Assembly: GCF_000193735.1 (NCBI RefSeq)
Contig: NZ_AEPF01000119.1
Coordinates: 1-6,098 of the forward strand
Source of the DNA: Neisseria sicca 4320
GTDB taxonomy: Bacteria; Pseudomonadota; Gammaproteobacteria; Burkholderiales; Neisseriaceae
DNA: 6,098 nt
Direction: 5' to 3'
Made by a program: the position numbers and the translations under genes. A model generated the notes under the pieces. It saw only the letters and a program-made list of their open reading frames with translations, searched no databases and had not been told where the DNA came from. Position 1 is the first letter of the stretch. The number at the start of each line of letters is the position of its first letter. Positions 1 through 4,479 of this stretch are shown in pieces.

Positions 1-84
1 GTAGATGAATTTGGTGTTGTACTAAAGAAATATCCCTTTTTGAGGGGATGATACGCGCGGATGGGGATGTTTATTGGTTCATTA

Positions 85-286
85 TTAGATTTTTGTTAGA
101 TTCAGCTAGATTAAAATTAGATTGACATGGGTCATGAATAGATTTAAATAGATTACATATGGTTTATAAATTAGATTTATATTAGATTGATTTATAGGTT
201 TAAATAGGTTATTATTGGATTTTATTCGCTTATAAGTAAATTATCATTAGGTTAGTAGTAGATTAAAATTAGATTGGTGTTAGATA
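85..286. repeat. Helically phased array of TTAGATT-like heptamers
   Basis: About fifteen copies of a heptamer close to TTAGATT (variants CTAGATT, ATAGATT, GTAGATT, ATAGGTT, TTAGGTT, TTGGATT, TTAGATA) begin near 85, 96, 106, 117, 138, 148, 171, 182, 194, 204, 215, 247, 258, 269 and 280. Steps are 10-12 bp or about two or three times that, so the copies lie on one face of the helix. An exact 18-bp stretch, TAGATTAAAATTAGATTG, occurs at 107-124 and 259-276. The last copy touches the ATG of the downstream HTH gene. All copies are in the same orientation. Inference: a cooperative binding array for a DNA-binding protein, plausibly the neighbouring gene product, or an iteron or centromere-like site. 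Confidence 0.75.
122..149 (+). promoter_or_regulatory. Candidate promoter for the HTH gene, inside the repeat array
   Basis: A perfect -35 hexamer TTGACA lies at 122-127. With a 16-bp spacer the -10 would be TTAAAT at 144-149, matching consensus at four of six bases. Heptamer copies lie on both sides and overlap it, so binding to the array would be expected to affect this promoter. The -10 is weak and the region is AT-rich, so the assignment is tentative. Confidence 0.35.
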
Positions 287-633
287 TGGGTGTTTCTGTA
301 AAGGACTTCATCAGCGCACAGGAAGAAAACGGACGGCGTTCCAAATTGGAGCCGTTCAAATCCGACATCCTGCTGCTCAAACAAAAAGGTTTTTCTCAAA
401 AACAGATTCAGCAATTTTTGAAAGAAAACGGCCTCGAAGTTGGACTGACGACGATCAACTGGTTTGTCAAAACACGCTTACGAACGGAGCAAAGCAACCA
501 GCCGGAAAACAGCAAAACCGAAGCTCAAAAACCGTCTTCATCTCTAAATCATTTGAAAGAAAATGAATGTCAAAAGACAGAAAACCCGGATCAGCCCTCC
601 TCCGGGAAATCAGGCGAAGACAAATTCGATTGA
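286..633 (+). CDS. Small helix-turn-helix protein, possible plasmid/island stability regulator
   Basis: A 115-residue protein from ATG 286. An in-frame TTG at 274 is less likely because it lies inside the repeat array. Residues about 19-64 (starting SKLEPFKSDILLLKQKGFSQ) have the look of a HTH domain of plasmid and mobile-element proteins: a charged helix, the segment KGFSQKQIQQFLKENGLEV, then a probable recognition helix TTINWFVKTR. Residues from about 66 to the end are rich in Ser, Asn, Gln, Lys and Glu and look disordered. Only a weak GGTG ribosome binding site precedes the start. The phased repeat array reaches the start codon, so autoregulation is plausible. A DUS hairpin at 669-696 follows. 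The layout recalls small repeat-binding stability proteins such as StbA of R388, but that is an analogy, not a family match. Confidence 0.75.
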   Translation: MGVSVKDFISAQEENGRRSKLEPFKSDILLLKQKGFSQKQIQQFLKENGLEVGLTTINWFVKTRLRTEQSNQPENSKTEAQKPSSSLNHLKENECQKTENPDQPSSGKSGEDKFD

Positions 634-651
634 CAGAATCAGATCAATCCT

Positions 652-657
652 AAGGAG
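652..657 (+). promoter_or_regulatory. Orphan Shine-Dalgarno sequence
   Basis: AAGGAG at 652-657 is a strong ribosome binding site 18 bases after the HTH gene stop. No start codon follows at usable distance: the sequence runs ATATAAAAAA into the DUS hairpin. It may mark a former downstream gene replaced when the yefM-yoeB segment joined here. Confidence 0.3.
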
Positions 658-668
658 TACATATAAAA

Positions 669-696
669 AAAGCCGTCTGAATTTTCAGACGGCTTT
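669..696. terminator. Bidirectional terminator made of inverted DNA uptake sequences
   Basis: The arms AAAGCCGTCTGAA (669-681) and TTCAGACGGCTTT (684-696) are perfect inverted repeats with a 2-base loop. Each arm carries the 10-mer DUS core GCCGTCTGAA. A-rich flanks on the left supply a T-run for the minus strand, and TTT follows on the plus strand. It sits between convergent genes, the HTH gene (+) and yoeB (-), and can serve both. Neisseria commonly uses DUS pairs this way. Confidence 0.88.
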
Positions 697-714
697 CGAG
701 ATAAAATACCGCGT

Positions 715-975
715 TCAGCGTTCGTAATGGTATCGGCAGGCATAAACCGTTACCGTATCTTCTTCTACCGAGTAAACCAAACGGTGTTCCCGATCAATCC
801 TTCGTGACCACAGTCCCGATTTCTGATGACGCAGCGGTTCAGGTTTACCGATTCCCTTCGGATGGTTGGCTTTAATATCTTCCAAAAGCAACTTGATCCG
901 TTCAACCTTCCTGGCATCGTGCTTTTTCCAATAAGCCAAATCTTCGGCGGCATTGGCGGTAAAACGCTGCTTCAT
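715..975 (-). CDS. yoeB: YoeB-type mRNA interferase toxin (Txe/YoeB family)
   Basis: An 86-residue toxin of the RelE-like fold that, in the family, cleaves mRNA in the ribosomal A site. Diagnostic features are the N-terminal block FTANAAEDLAYWKKHD, the central WSRRIDREHRLVYSV motif and the C-terminus ACRYHYER. Counting from the ATG at 975, Glu46, Arg65, His83 and Tyr84 fall at the same numbers as the catalytic set of E. coli YoeB (84 aa), so the toxin looks complete and active. An in-frame GTG at 978 is a less likely start. ATG overlaps the antitoxin stop as TGATG, indicating translational coupling, and GAGG at 986-989 inside yefM is a possible ribosome binding site. The shared DUS hairpin terminates the operon. 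Confidence 0.95.
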   Translation of the reverse strand: MKQRFTANAAEDLAYWKKHDARKVERIKLLLEDIKANHPKGIGKPEPLRHQKSGLWSRRIDREHRLVYSVEEDTVTVYACRYHYER

Positions 976-1223
976 CACAGATCAACCTCGACAAATTTTC
1001 CCTGTTCTGCCTGAGCCAGCGAGTGTTCCAAATGTGCAGCATTGGCAGGATTTCCGAACAGGTACAGCGTCTCCATAATAGAGCCGTACTCTTCTTCAGA
1101 CATCAAGACACAGTTCCCTCCGTTCCGGCGCGTAATATGTGTTACTACTTGGTCTTCGCACACTTTGGTCATAACCTTCGCCAAATCTTCACGGGCTGCG
1201 GTGTAGCTGATTACATAGTCCAT
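975..1223 (-). CDS. yefM: YefM antitoxin (Phd/YefM family)
   Basis: An 82-residue antitoxin and autorepressor; E. coli YefM is about the same length. The N-terminal half, beginning MDYVISYTAAREDLAKVMTK, is the Phd/YefM dimer and DNA-binding fold, followed by the typical RRNGGNCVLMSEEEYGSIMETLYL segment. The C-terminus, with AHLEHSLAQAEQGKFVEVDL, is the toxin-neutralising tail. ATG 1223 is preferred over upstream starts because GGAGA at 1232-1236 lies at good distance and MDYVISY is the family N-terminus. First gene of the operon, one base of overlap with yoeB. Two TGTACA operator cores lie in its promoter region (1256-1274), so conditional-cooperativity autoregulation by the YefM-YoeB complex is expected. 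Confidence 0.95.
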   Translation of the reverse strand: MDYVISYTAAREDLAKVMTKVCEDQVVTHITRRNGGNCVLMSEEEYGSIMETLYLFGNPANAAHLEHSLAQAEQGKFVEVDL

Positions 1224-1253
1224 TTTTTGTATCTCCATTAAGCAACACAATTA

Positions 1254-1282
1254 ATTGTACAGTAAACCTGTACATATTTCTA
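1254..1282 (-). promoter_or_regulatory. yefM-yoeB promoter with paired TGTACA operators
   Basis: Read on the minus strand, TAGAAA (1282-1277), a 17-bp spacer and TACAAT (1259-1254) form a plausible sigma-70 promoter. TGTACA, the core hexamer reported for the E. coli yefM-yoeB operator, occurs at 1256-1261, overlapping the -10, and at 1269-1274 in the spacer, 13 bp apart. The sequence AAACCTGTACATAT at 1264-1277 is repeated exactly at 1297-1310, giving a third core at 1302-1307. The hexamers and spacing are seen directly; operator function is inferred from the family. Confidence 0.7.
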
Positions 1283-1287
1283 GCTAT

Positions 1288-1296
1288 TTATCCACA
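1288..1296 (+). promoter_or_regulatory. Perfect-consensus DnaA box
   Basis: TTATCCACA at 1288-1296 matches the DnaA-box consensus exactly. One perfect 9-mer would occur in a window this size about 5 percent of the time by chance, and only one near match (TGTGGACAA, 1457-1465, opposite strand) lies nearby. It might belong to a replication origin of the element, but the support is thin. Confidence 0.3.
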
Positions 1297-1388
1297 AAAC
1301 CTGTACATATCCCCTCCTCAAAAACACCCCATATCCGCCCAAACGCCAATATCCATCTACATAGATCATAAATTGCACAAAAAACAAT

Positions 1389-1402
1389 CAGGCGGCCGCC
1401 TG
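1389..1402. repeat. 14-bp GC-rich perfect palindrome
   Basis: CAGGCGGCCGCCTG is a perfect palindrome in an otherwise AT-rich intergenic stretch. As RNA it could fold with a GGCC loop, and TAATATTTTTT follows on the plus strand, so it might act as a weak plus-strand terminator. No plus-strand gene lies upstream to need one; a protein-binding site is equally possible. Confidence 0.45.
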
Positions 1403-1646
1403 TAATATTTTTTGATAGTGGTCTGTGATCGTGGTCTTTGTATAAAGGTCGTCCTATGTGGACAAAGTTCTCTGTACTCAAAAGCCAATGTTCTTTGATC
1501 AATATGTACAAACACAGTATTTTCAATTACTTATTTCAAACAAAAAAGGGGATTTTTATCATCTGATTCGGGTAAAAATAGAAATATGAGACGGAAAGAC
1601 AGGTGAGCATATCCCAATCGGCGCCGCATAACAGGCAAAACCGCCT

Positions 1647-1658
1647 TTCAGACGACCT
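1647..1658 (-). repeat. Single AG-mucDUS DNA uptake sequence
   Basis: TTCAGACGACCT on the plus strand is AGGTCGTCTGAA on the minus strand, an exact 12-mer of the AG-mucDUS dialect. It is unpaired and lies just beyond the terminator of the replication operon. Confidence 0.85.
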
Positions 1659-1677
1659 TTCCGGCTTCAAAGGGCGC

Positions 1678-1698
1678 AAAAAAAGCTGCCGGCGCAGC
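1678..1698 (-). terminator. Intrinsic terminator of the cro-like/replication operon
   Basis: Read on the minus strand, GCTGC, loop GCCG and GCAGC form a compact GC-rich stem followed at once by seven T residues (A-run 1678-1684 on the plus strand). It lies about 30 bases after the stop codon of the replication gene, so the early operon appears to end there. Confidence 0.8.
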
Positions 1699-1730
1699 GT
1701 TTGGGCGTGGCGGTGCCAACAGCCTGATGA

Positions 1731-2507
1731 TTACTGTTTTTTCCTAAAGAGGTTTTTGAGGTTTTTGAGATTTTGGCGATCGAGATTGTCGGGATTCCTC
1801 TGCCCGCCTGTATCAGGGGGCGGATGGGAGGATTGTTTGATTTGCGCCTCGTATTCCGCCTTAGCTTTGCGCGTGGCCGCTTCGGACGTCGGCGGCGCAG
1901 GGATGTTGGGGGAATGGTCGGAGGCATAGAAGCCTGCCCAGCCGTTCAGAATCGATTTCTGCATCACGGCATTGAGGTCGTAGTTTTTGTTTTTGAGGTC
2001 TTTAAGCTGGTTGAGCAGGATTTTTTTCTGCTTGATATTGAGGGGCTTGCCTTTTTCGGCGCGCATTTTGAGGAATTCGTTCCAAAGGTCGAAATTAACC
2101 CACTTTTCAAGGCGGAAATTGTCGATGTCGAGATGGTAGCGGCTGTGAAACTTCGGTAATGGCTCGCCTTTAACTAGATAGCAAAGCTCCAATAACCGCT
2201 CTTTGTTGAGCTGCCAGTGCATTCTGCCATGTACGCCTGCGCGTCGGCATTGGATTACGCCTTTGCCCGATAAAAACTTCCGCGCCTTCTCGTAGCCACG
2301 ACGGGTTAAGCCCAACTCGTCGAGCAACTGGGCAGCGGTTTTATAAAACCACCCCCGACGCTGTGGCTCTTTATCGGCCACATCACTCTACCAAAACAAC
2401 CCTGACAGCAGAGTCGCCGCCTGAATATTGGATCCGCACAAAAGCCCGAACTCGCGGTAAACCACGAAGTCCGTTGTAATATGATGGCGGATGTCGGCGG
2501 TGAGCAT
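1731..2507 (-). pseudogene. Phage-type replication initiator (O-like), interrupted by in-frame TAG
   Basis: Full reading runs from ATG 2507 to TAA 1731, 259 codons with one in-frame TAG at codon 40 (2390-2388). The 39 codons before the stop are open, begin at ATG with GGA upstream, and read MLTADIRHHITTDFVVYREF then NIQAATLLSGLFW. This fits the N-terminus of phage replication winged-helix proteins, where a tryptophan-rich segment precedes GWFYKTAAQLLDELGLTRRG. The TAG directly follows a TGG codon and probably arose from a second TGG. Downstream the winged-helix domain (GWFYKTA to about HWQLNKERLLELC) and the C-terminal ILNGWAGFY block typical of phage O-like proteins are intact. A GTG at 2381 could restart translation, giving 216 residues without the N-terminal segment. 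Second gene after the Cro-like gene, 15-base gap; function otherwise origin binding for replication start. Confidence 0.75.
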
Positions 2508-2522
2508 GATTATTCCGAATGT

Positions 2523-2723
2523 TCAGTCGAATAAATCAGGCCTCAGTTCTTTTTTCTTCACTTTGGAGTCGGTCAATTTCTCTATCTTGATGGCAACCTC
2601 GGGCGGAATTTTGTTTCTACCATGAATCCAACTATTCACTGTTGAGCGTTGAACACCTAACTTTCGAGCTAATGATGCCTGACTACCAATTAATTCGACC
2701 ACTACTTGAAGAGCTTTCAGCAT
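2523..2723 (-). CDS. Cro/YdaS-like phage repressor
   Basis: A 66-residue helix-turn-helix protein. GSQASLARKLGVQRSTVNSW is a classic HTH, with GSQASLARKLG as helix two and STVNSWIHG as recognition helix; PPEVAIKIEKLTDSKVKKKELRPDLFD is the tail typical of the Cro/YdaS family, including the ELRPDxF ending. In phages this protein acts as Cro or antirepressor at the lysis-lysogeny switch; YdaS members are also described as antitoxin-like partners of YdaT, but no YdaT is seen here. It is transcribed away from the CI-like gene from a near-consensus promoter that overlaps a palindromic operator, and is followed after 15 bases by the replication gene. ATG 2723 has a weak GAG ribosome binding site. 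Confidence 0.88.
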   Translation of the reverse strand: MLKALQVVVELIGSQASLARKLGVQRSTVNSWIHGRNKIPPEVAIKIEKLTDSKVKKKELRPDLFD

Positions 2724-2748
2724 ATATTTTCTCGGTAAAAAATTATCT

Positions 2749-2771
2749 TAAGTATATTTTTAATATACATA
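2749..2771. promoter_or_regulatory. Palindromic operator between cI-like and cro-like genes
   Basis: GTATATT (2752-2758), three T residues and AATATAC (2762-2768) form a perfect 7-bp inverted repeat, with further partial symmetry out to 2749 and 2771. It overlaps the -10 and spacer of the cro-like promoter. This is the position expected for a repressor operator in a divergent phage switch; which of the two HTH proteins binds is not shown by sequence. Confidence 0.65.
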
Positions 2772-2779
2772 TTAGTCAA
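2751..2779 (-). promoter_or_regulatory. Early promoter for cro-like/replication operon
   Basis: On the minus strand, -35 TTGACT (2779-2774), a 17-bp spacer and -10 TATACT (2756-2751) match consensus at five of six bases each. It points at the cro-like start 28 bases downstream. The palindromic operator covers its -10 and spacer, so repressor binding would block RNA polymerase. Confidence 0.75.
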
Positions 2780-2789
2780 TTATTCAGAT

Positions 2790-2818
2790 GCGACAACTAT
2801 TTTGAGTCTATATAGAAT
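2790..2818 (+). promoter_or_regulatory. Candidate promoter of the CI-like gene
   Basis: GCGACA (2790-2795), a 17-bp spacer and TAGAAT (2813-2818) could serve the repressor gene starting at 2844. The -10 matches five of six bases, the -35 only four. It lies about 20 bp beyond the palindrome, so repression would need further half-sites or looping. Confidence 0.35.
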
Positions 2819-2843
2819 CAAATTTTTAAATCAAGACTGTCCT

Positions 2844-3446
2844 ATGAACTACGATTTGGCTAAATGGGTCACAAATGCAAGAAGGCAGGTGCGCTTGACG
2901 CAAGAAGAGTTGGCTGAGGAGATTGGATTCTCTGGCAAGGGTAGCGTTTCCGCTCTTGAAAAAGGAAGGAATAAGCCTACATTTGAGGTTATGGTAAAAA
3001 TATCTGAGGTATGCAATTATCCACTACCTTACCAAAATCAAGTGATCAATAATAATGCAAATCATATACAAGTAGGAAGAAACAACTTTGGAGATGCCCC
3101 TTTTTCTTGCACACACAACGATAAGATAGATAGTCCTCTAATAAATCTTGAGAATGTCCCCCGGACCGGTTTTATAAAACCTTTTTTGGCTCGCGTCCCT
3201 GATAACGATTTACAAAGTGAAGGGATTTTCAAAAATGATATTCTAACTATTAACCCAAATATCATAGCCAAACATGGTGATTTTATAATGGTAGTCTCTG
3301 CACACAACCGAGGAATTGTTGCAAAACTTCTGTTGGATATAAAGAATCAGCATTTTTTAAAATACAATGATAACCAACCCGAAATCATGCCGTCAGATGC
3401 GAATATTATCGGCGTAGTTATTAATCTTAATAGAAACTTTTCCTAG
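2844..3446 (+). CDS. CI-like phage repressor with LexA/S24-type C-terminal domain
   Basis: A 200-residue repressor from ATG 2844, chosen because the HTH begins directly after it; a TTG at 2802 would add 14 unrelated residues. Residues 5-60 are an XRE-type HTH (ARRQVRLTQEELAEEIGFSG, then SVSALEKGRNKPTFEVM). Residues 64-100 form a polar linker. Residues about 105-200 match the LexA/CI S24 fold: GIFKNDILTINP, GDFIMVVSA, a Lys in IVAKLL (Lys161) and the closing IIGVVINL. At the catalytic Ser-Met position the sequence reads Asp122-Leu123 (DNDLQSEG), five residues before the conserved Gly as in LexA. The Lys is kept but the nucleophile looks lost, so RecA-stimulated self-cleavage is doubtful. Divergent from the cro-like gene; the region is AT-rich. 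A DUS hairpin follows. Confidence 0.87.
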   Translation: MNYDLAKWVTNARRQVRLTQEELAEEIGFSGKGSVSALEKGRNKPTFEVMVKISEVCNYPLPYQNQVINNNANHIQVGRNNFGDAPFSCTHNDKIDSPLINLENVPRTGFIKPFLARVPDNDLQSEGIFKNDILTINPNIIAKHGDFIMVVSAHNRGIVAKLLLDIKNQHFLKYNDNQPEIMPSDANIIGVVINLNRNFS

Positions 3447-3514
3447 CCAAACACAAGCCCTATTTTGAAGTTTACCAATCAACACCTAATCAGAAAAAAC
3501 TACTAGTTAAACCA

Positions 3515-3546
3515 AAAAGGTCGTCTGAAAGTTCAGACGACCTTTT
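3515..3546. terminator. Bidirectional terminator of inverted AG-mucDUS
   Basis: AAAAGGTCGTCTGAA (3515-3529) and TTCAGACGACCTTTT (3532-3546) pair perfectly over 15 bp with a 2-base loop. Both arms hold the exact 12-mer AGGTCGTCTGAA. It lies between convergent genes, the CI-like repressor (+) and the PIN toxin (-), with T-runs in both directions. Confidence 0.9.
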
Positions 3547-3563
3547 GTGTTTGAAATATATTT

Positions 3564-3950
3564 TTACTTGCTTGCATCAATTACCCTGATTCCGTATTGA
3601 GGGATATGTCCGTCAACAGTCATCAGTTCTAAGCCTTCCGCTTGAGTTTGGGCAATCATCATTCTGTCAAAGGGATCTCGGTGTATCGGAGGGAGTAATC
3701 CTGCTTGTTTAGCATGGAAGAAATCTATAGGCAGATTCTCAAAATCTTGTTGCTCTGTAATATCAAAAAATTCTTCAGGCAGTTTCAGCAGCCCTTTATT
3801 TAATTTGATGGAAATTTCCCAAATGCTTGCTGCACTGACAAAAATCAGATTATTGGGATTTCTGATTATTTTATGGGCATTTTCGCCTAATTTGTCATCA
3901 TCCATCAGCCACCACAGTAAAACGTGTGTATCTAACAGAATCTTTCTCAT
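3564..3950 (-). CDS. vapC: PIN-domain ribonuclease toxin (VapC-like)
   Basis: A 128-residue complete PIN domain, the usual length of this toxin group. It opens with MRKILLDTHVLLWWLMDDDK, and the expected acidic metal ligands are present: Asp7, Glu45 in the SAASIWEISIK motif, Asp92 and Asp95 in HRDPFDRMMIAQ, and Asp113 in LMTVDGHI. The family cleaves RNA (VapC members often tRNA or rRNA); the target of this one cannot be read from sequence. ATG overlaps the antitoxin stop by four bases (ATGA), so the two genes are coupled. The gene ends 18 bases before the AG-mucDUS hairpin, which should terminate it. The subfamily with WWLMDD and IWEISIK is usually partnered with a Phd-type antitoxin, as here. 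Confidence 0.93.
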   Translation of the reverse strand: MRKILLDTHVLLWWLMDDDKLGENAHKIIRNPNNLIFVSAASIWEISIKLNKGLLKLPEEFFDITEQQDFENLPIDFFHAKQAGLLPPIHRDPFDRMMIAQTQAEGLELMTVDGHIPQYGIRVIDASK

Positions 3951-4192
3951 AGCGAAGAAGCCTCAAATAAATCTGCGGTATCGTCATCACTTTCAAGGAT
4001 TCTGGAAATATCGGTATTTTGGGAATTGCTGAATTTTTTCAGATCGCCTGCTTTCCGCTCTTGTTTGACAATACTGGTCAATTGAACGCAGGGTTTTCCT
4101 GCCTTGGCGATAATGACGGTTTCGCCTGCCTCAGCTTTTTGAATCAATTGGCTGAGATTGGTTTTTGCCTGATGTATATTTGCTTGGAACAT
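3947..4192 (-). CDS. Phd/YefM-type antitoxin of the PIN toxin
   Basis: An 81-residue antitoxin. The start MFQANIHQAKTNLSQLIQKA, the AGETVIIAKAGKPCVQLTSI block and the acidic C-terminal half (DISRILESDDDTADLFEASSL) are the standard arrangement: an N-terminal DNA-binding Phd fold and a C-terminal toxin-binding tail. ATG 4192 has AAGG eight bases upstream. It precedes the toxin with an ATGA overlap. A 14-bp perfect palindrome lies 22 bp upstream of the start and is a likely autoregulatory operator. It is unrelated in detail to the YefM at 975-1223, so cross-neutralisation is not expected. Confidence 0.92.
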   Translation of the reverse strand: MFQANIHQAKTNLSQLIQKAEAGETVIIAKAGKPCVQLTSIVKQERKAGDLKKFSNSQNTDISRILESDDDTADLFEASSL

Positions 4193-4204
4193 GATTAAGA
4201 CCTT

Positions 4205-4228
4205 AAACTTAGTTTAGTTAGCTAACTA
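4205..4228. promoter_or_regulatory. Palindromic operator upstream of the PIN toxin-antitoxin operon
   Basis: TAGTTAGCTAACTA at 4215-4228 is a perfect 14-bp palindrome. Next to it AAACT-T-AGTTT at 4205-4215 is a second small inverted repeat. Both lie just upstream of the antitoxin start. TATAGT on the minus strand (4230-4225) could be the -10, with no good -35. The position suggests autorepression by the antitoxin-toxin complex. Confidence 0.6.
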
Positions 4229-4264
4229 TATCCTATATTGAAATAAACAGCTACTATTTTCGCC

Positions 4265-4306
4265 AAAACAAAAAGTCGTCTGAAAATTCAGACGACTTTT
4301 TGTTTT
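4265..4306. terminator. Long DUS hairpin with perfect 20-bp stem
   Basis: The arms 4265-4284 and 4287-4306 are perfect inverted repeats with a two-base AA loop. Each arm contains AAGTCGTCTGAA, one base away from AG-mucDUS (AGGTCGTCTGAA). T-rich tails occur on both strands. It stands upstream of the PIN operon, so it may shield that operon from minus-strand read-through or mark the end of a lost gene. Confidence 0.85.
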
Positions 4307-4342
4307 TCACATTTCTAGGACACCAATTTCAATTCCCCAAAA

Positions 4343-4368
4343 AGGTCGTTTCAAGGTTCAGATGTCCT
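4343..4368. repeat. Decayed inverted DUS pair
   Basis: AGGTCGTTTCAA (4343-4354) and TTCAGATGTCCT (4357-4368) each differ from AG-mucDUS at two bases and stand in the inverted arrangement of a DUS hairpin. It is followed by a T-rich run. It looks like an eroded copy, 37 bp beyond the intact hairpin. Confidence 0.6.
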
Positions 4369-4443
4369 TTCTTTTTTTAAATGAAAATAAAAACATTAAT
4401 AATCAATAAGTAAAAATTTCTTAGGAAAAATGTCAACTTGTAA

Positions 4444-4472
4444 TAGATAAATATGTATATTTAAAATATACT
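4444..4472 (+). promoter_or_regulatory. Candidate promoter for the structured non-coding stretch
   Basis: TAGATA (4444-4449), a 17-bp spacer and TATACT (4467-4472) resemble a sigma-70 promoter, with the -10 matching five of six bases and the -35 four. Transcription would start near 4479 and run into the hairpin-rich stretch. The region is AT-rich, so chance matches are common. Confidence 0.3.
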
Positions 4473-4479
4473 AAACATA

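Larger units (their letters stand above)
1284..1677. other. Intergenic stretch with no convincing gene
   Basis: Between the yefM promoter and the terminator after the replication gene no ORF looks real. A minus-strand ORF of 80 codons at 1284-1526 has no recognisable motif and unusual composition. The stretch holds a perfect DnaA-box consensus TTATCCACA at 1288-1296, a near match TGTGGACAA at 1457-1465, the 14-bp palindrome CAGGCGGCCGCCTG at 1389-1402 followed by an AT-rich run, and a fourth TGTACA at 1505-1510. That last site lies in the spacer of a possible plus-strand promoter, TTGATC 1495-1500 and TATTTT 1518-1523. An AG-mucDUS lies at 1647-1658. Confidence 0.6.

Noticed and set aside
1..60. 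ATCCC/GGGAT small hairpin at 33-50 as a terminator
   Set aside because: Only a 5-bp stem with no T-run after it on the plus strand; too weak to support.
85..286. CRISPR array
   Set aside because: Repeat units are seven bases with 3-5 base gaps, far too short for CRISPR repeats and spacers.
1284..1526. Minus-strand ORF of 80 codons upstream of yefM
   Set aside because: It has no recognised motif, an odd mix of Cys, Trp and Ile, no good ribosome binding site, and covers the operator repeats and palindrome.
1603..2159. Plus-strand ORFs across the replication gene
   Set aside because: They are antisense shadows: Arg/Phe/Gly-rich products opposite a gene with recognisable protein domains.
2802..2843. 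TTG start adding 14 residues to the CI-like repressor
   Set aside because: The HTH begins right after ATG 2844, and the extra segment is AT-rich, lies over the probable promoter and has no homology value.
3386..3399. ATGCCGTCAGAT, resembling the classical 12-mer DUS
   Set aside because: It has mismatches in the invariant CTG core and lies within the repressor coding sequence.
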